A stretch of 22,665 bases of DNA from a virus: IMG/VR virus record IMGVR_UViG_3300042891_000428, positions 1 to 22,665 of that record; one strand, 5' to 3'. The position numbers and the translations under genes are program-made. The notes below the pieces were generated by a model. That model saw only the letters and a program-made list of their open reading frames with translations. It was not told where the DNA came from and searched no databases. Position 1 is the stretch's first letter. Each line of letters begins with the position of its first letter. This document shows, one piece after another, positions 22,043 through 22,665 of the stretch.

Positions 22043-22579
22043 TCACCAATCAACCATTACCATTTTACCATTCCACATCATGATATTATCTGTTCTAAAA
22101 TCTAAATCTAAATCAAATTCCGGAATATTTAATTTTTCTACATCTGTTTGTAAAGCATTCAAAAAATTATCAAGTCGAGCATCAATATTATCAGTAACTG
22201 ACATGAAATCAAATATAGAAACTTCGCCGCCTTCTATGCTAGCATAGTTATTATATTCTACTATAAATCGATTAAACATAACACTATCTTTTCCATTTAA
22301 TGGATTTGCATTAGCCATGATATACATATCTTTACCATTAACATAATATACAGGAATAAACGTAGTAAATTCGGTATATCGATTAACAATTTTTTCTGCT
22401 ACAGCATATTCATCGCGTTCTTTAGTAATTTTAAATGCTTTATCTTCGCCATCAATTTCATATACACGACCATTATCGCCAGATCCAATTAATTTAAATT
22501 GATTGTTTTTTATTTTTGTTAAACAACGATCTATGTCTGATTCATTCATTTCTCGTAATAAATGTTTTAATCGTATCAT
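22043..22579 (-). CDS. Short protein-kinase-like protein with capsid-targeting-like leader
   Basis: This 178-aa protein has the N-terminal and catalytic-loop marks of the protein-kinase fold. The glycine loop is IGSGDNGRVYEI (31-42). The ATP-binding Lys is in KAFKIT (Lys50), with a helix C Glu nearby (Glu57 or Glu62). The hinge is near YIMANANP (86-93). The catalytic loop LDFRTDNIMM (159-168) matches RDLKPENIL, with Asp160 and Asn165. The DFG-like Asp177 is in MVDW, where the protein ends. So it has ATP and metal residues but no activation segment or full C-lobe. The N-terminus MIRLKHLLREMNES resembles a capsid-targeting leader with an L-R-E site. An AAGGAT ribosome site is six bases upstream. 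It may be a minimal kinase, a small-molecule kinase or a pseudokinase. Confidence 0.72.
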   Translation of the reverse strand: MIRLKHLLREMNESDIDRCLTKIKNNQFKLIGSGDNGRVYEIDGEDKAFKITKERDEYAVAEKIVNRYTEFTTFIPVYYVNGKDMYIMANANPLNGKDSVMFNRFIVEYNNYASIEGGEVSIFDFMSVTDNIDARLDNFLNALQTDVEKLNIPEFDLDLDFRTDNIMMWNGKMVMVDW

Positions 22580-22581
22580 TA

Positions 22582-22665
22582 TTATCCTTTAAATACAACG
22601 TTATTATCTAAATCTAAACGTATTAAAAAATTCATATCAACATCACTACGTTTTTTTATTGGCTG
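22582..22665 (-). CDS. C-terminal end of an unidentified gene
   Basis: The last 27 codons of a gene that begins beyond the right edge are visible, ending in a TAA at 22582. The peptide ends DVDMNFLIRLDLDNNVVFKG, an acidic and hydrophobic mix that does not identify the family. Its last codons contain the AAGGA ribosome site of the kinase-like gene, whose ATG starts two bases after the stop, so the two are tightly linked. Confidence 0.65.
   Translation of the reverse strand, partial: QPIKKRSDVDMNFLIRLDLDNNVVFKG

Noticed and set aside
1-22665. tRNA genes, CRISPR arrays, insertion sequences, attachment sites
   Set aside because: Gaps between genes are nearly all under 40 bases and the two longer gaps contain no tRNA-like cloverleaf, direct-repeat array or transposase; none could be supported.

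Overview
The window is a gene-dense, AT-rich piece of a T4-like (myovirus-type) phage genome. Every credible gene lies on the minus strand, so transcription runs from the right end to the left. The T4-type signature is the terminase large subunit, a gp20-type portal and a gp21-type prohead protease in that order, together with a T4/DnaG-type primase and Mre11/Rad50 (gp47/gp46) recombination functions. A Bacteroidota host, perhaps a marine flavobacterium, is an inference. It rests on a secreted protein whose signal peptide ends in SYAQ, on the scarcity of strong Shine-Dalgarno sites, and on the A/T-rich leaders.

Layout in order of transcription. (1) 22665-19502: the tail of an unidentified gene, a short protein-kinase-like protein, a 555-aa protein with a probable C-terminal SH3b domain, and a zinc D,D-peptidase-like protein. 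The kinase-like protein and the peptidase begin with short basic/leucine leaders ending in LxE, which resemble T4 capsid-targeting sequences. (2) 19492-14757: a nucleic-acid block with a T7-type endonuclease I, a TOPRIM primase whose zinc ribbon has decayed, and a single polypeptide fusing Mre11 nuclease to Rad50 ATPase. (3) 14730-9510: a 1056-aa tail-fibre-like protein and a 674-aa fusion of an NMNAT-like adenylyltransferase with a covalent (ligase-type) nucleotidyltransferase. (4) 9480-7182: a repeat-rich Ala/Pro protein, a Cys-cluster protein and two small membrane or secreted coiled-coil proteins. (5) 7180-1: the head cassette, comprising terminase, portal, two unfamiliar proteins, prohead protease, two small putative core proteins, a phage ribosomal protein bS21, a strong terminator, and the start of a scaffold-like gene with the best Shine-Dalgarno site I saw.

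An 8-mer, ATATTTAT on the coding strand, sits in seven intergenic gaps ahead of structural or fusion genes and is absent ahead of the replication/recombination genes. It is a candidate late promoter. Other observations of interest are the two enzyme fusions, the bS21 gene beside a strongly SD-led capsid-assembly gene, the kinase-like protein that ends at its DFG-like Asp, and the primase zinc-ribbon loss. The longest gene-free stretches are 163-343 and 18842-19012; both are described. No tRNA, CRISPR array, insertion sequence or attachment site was recognised.
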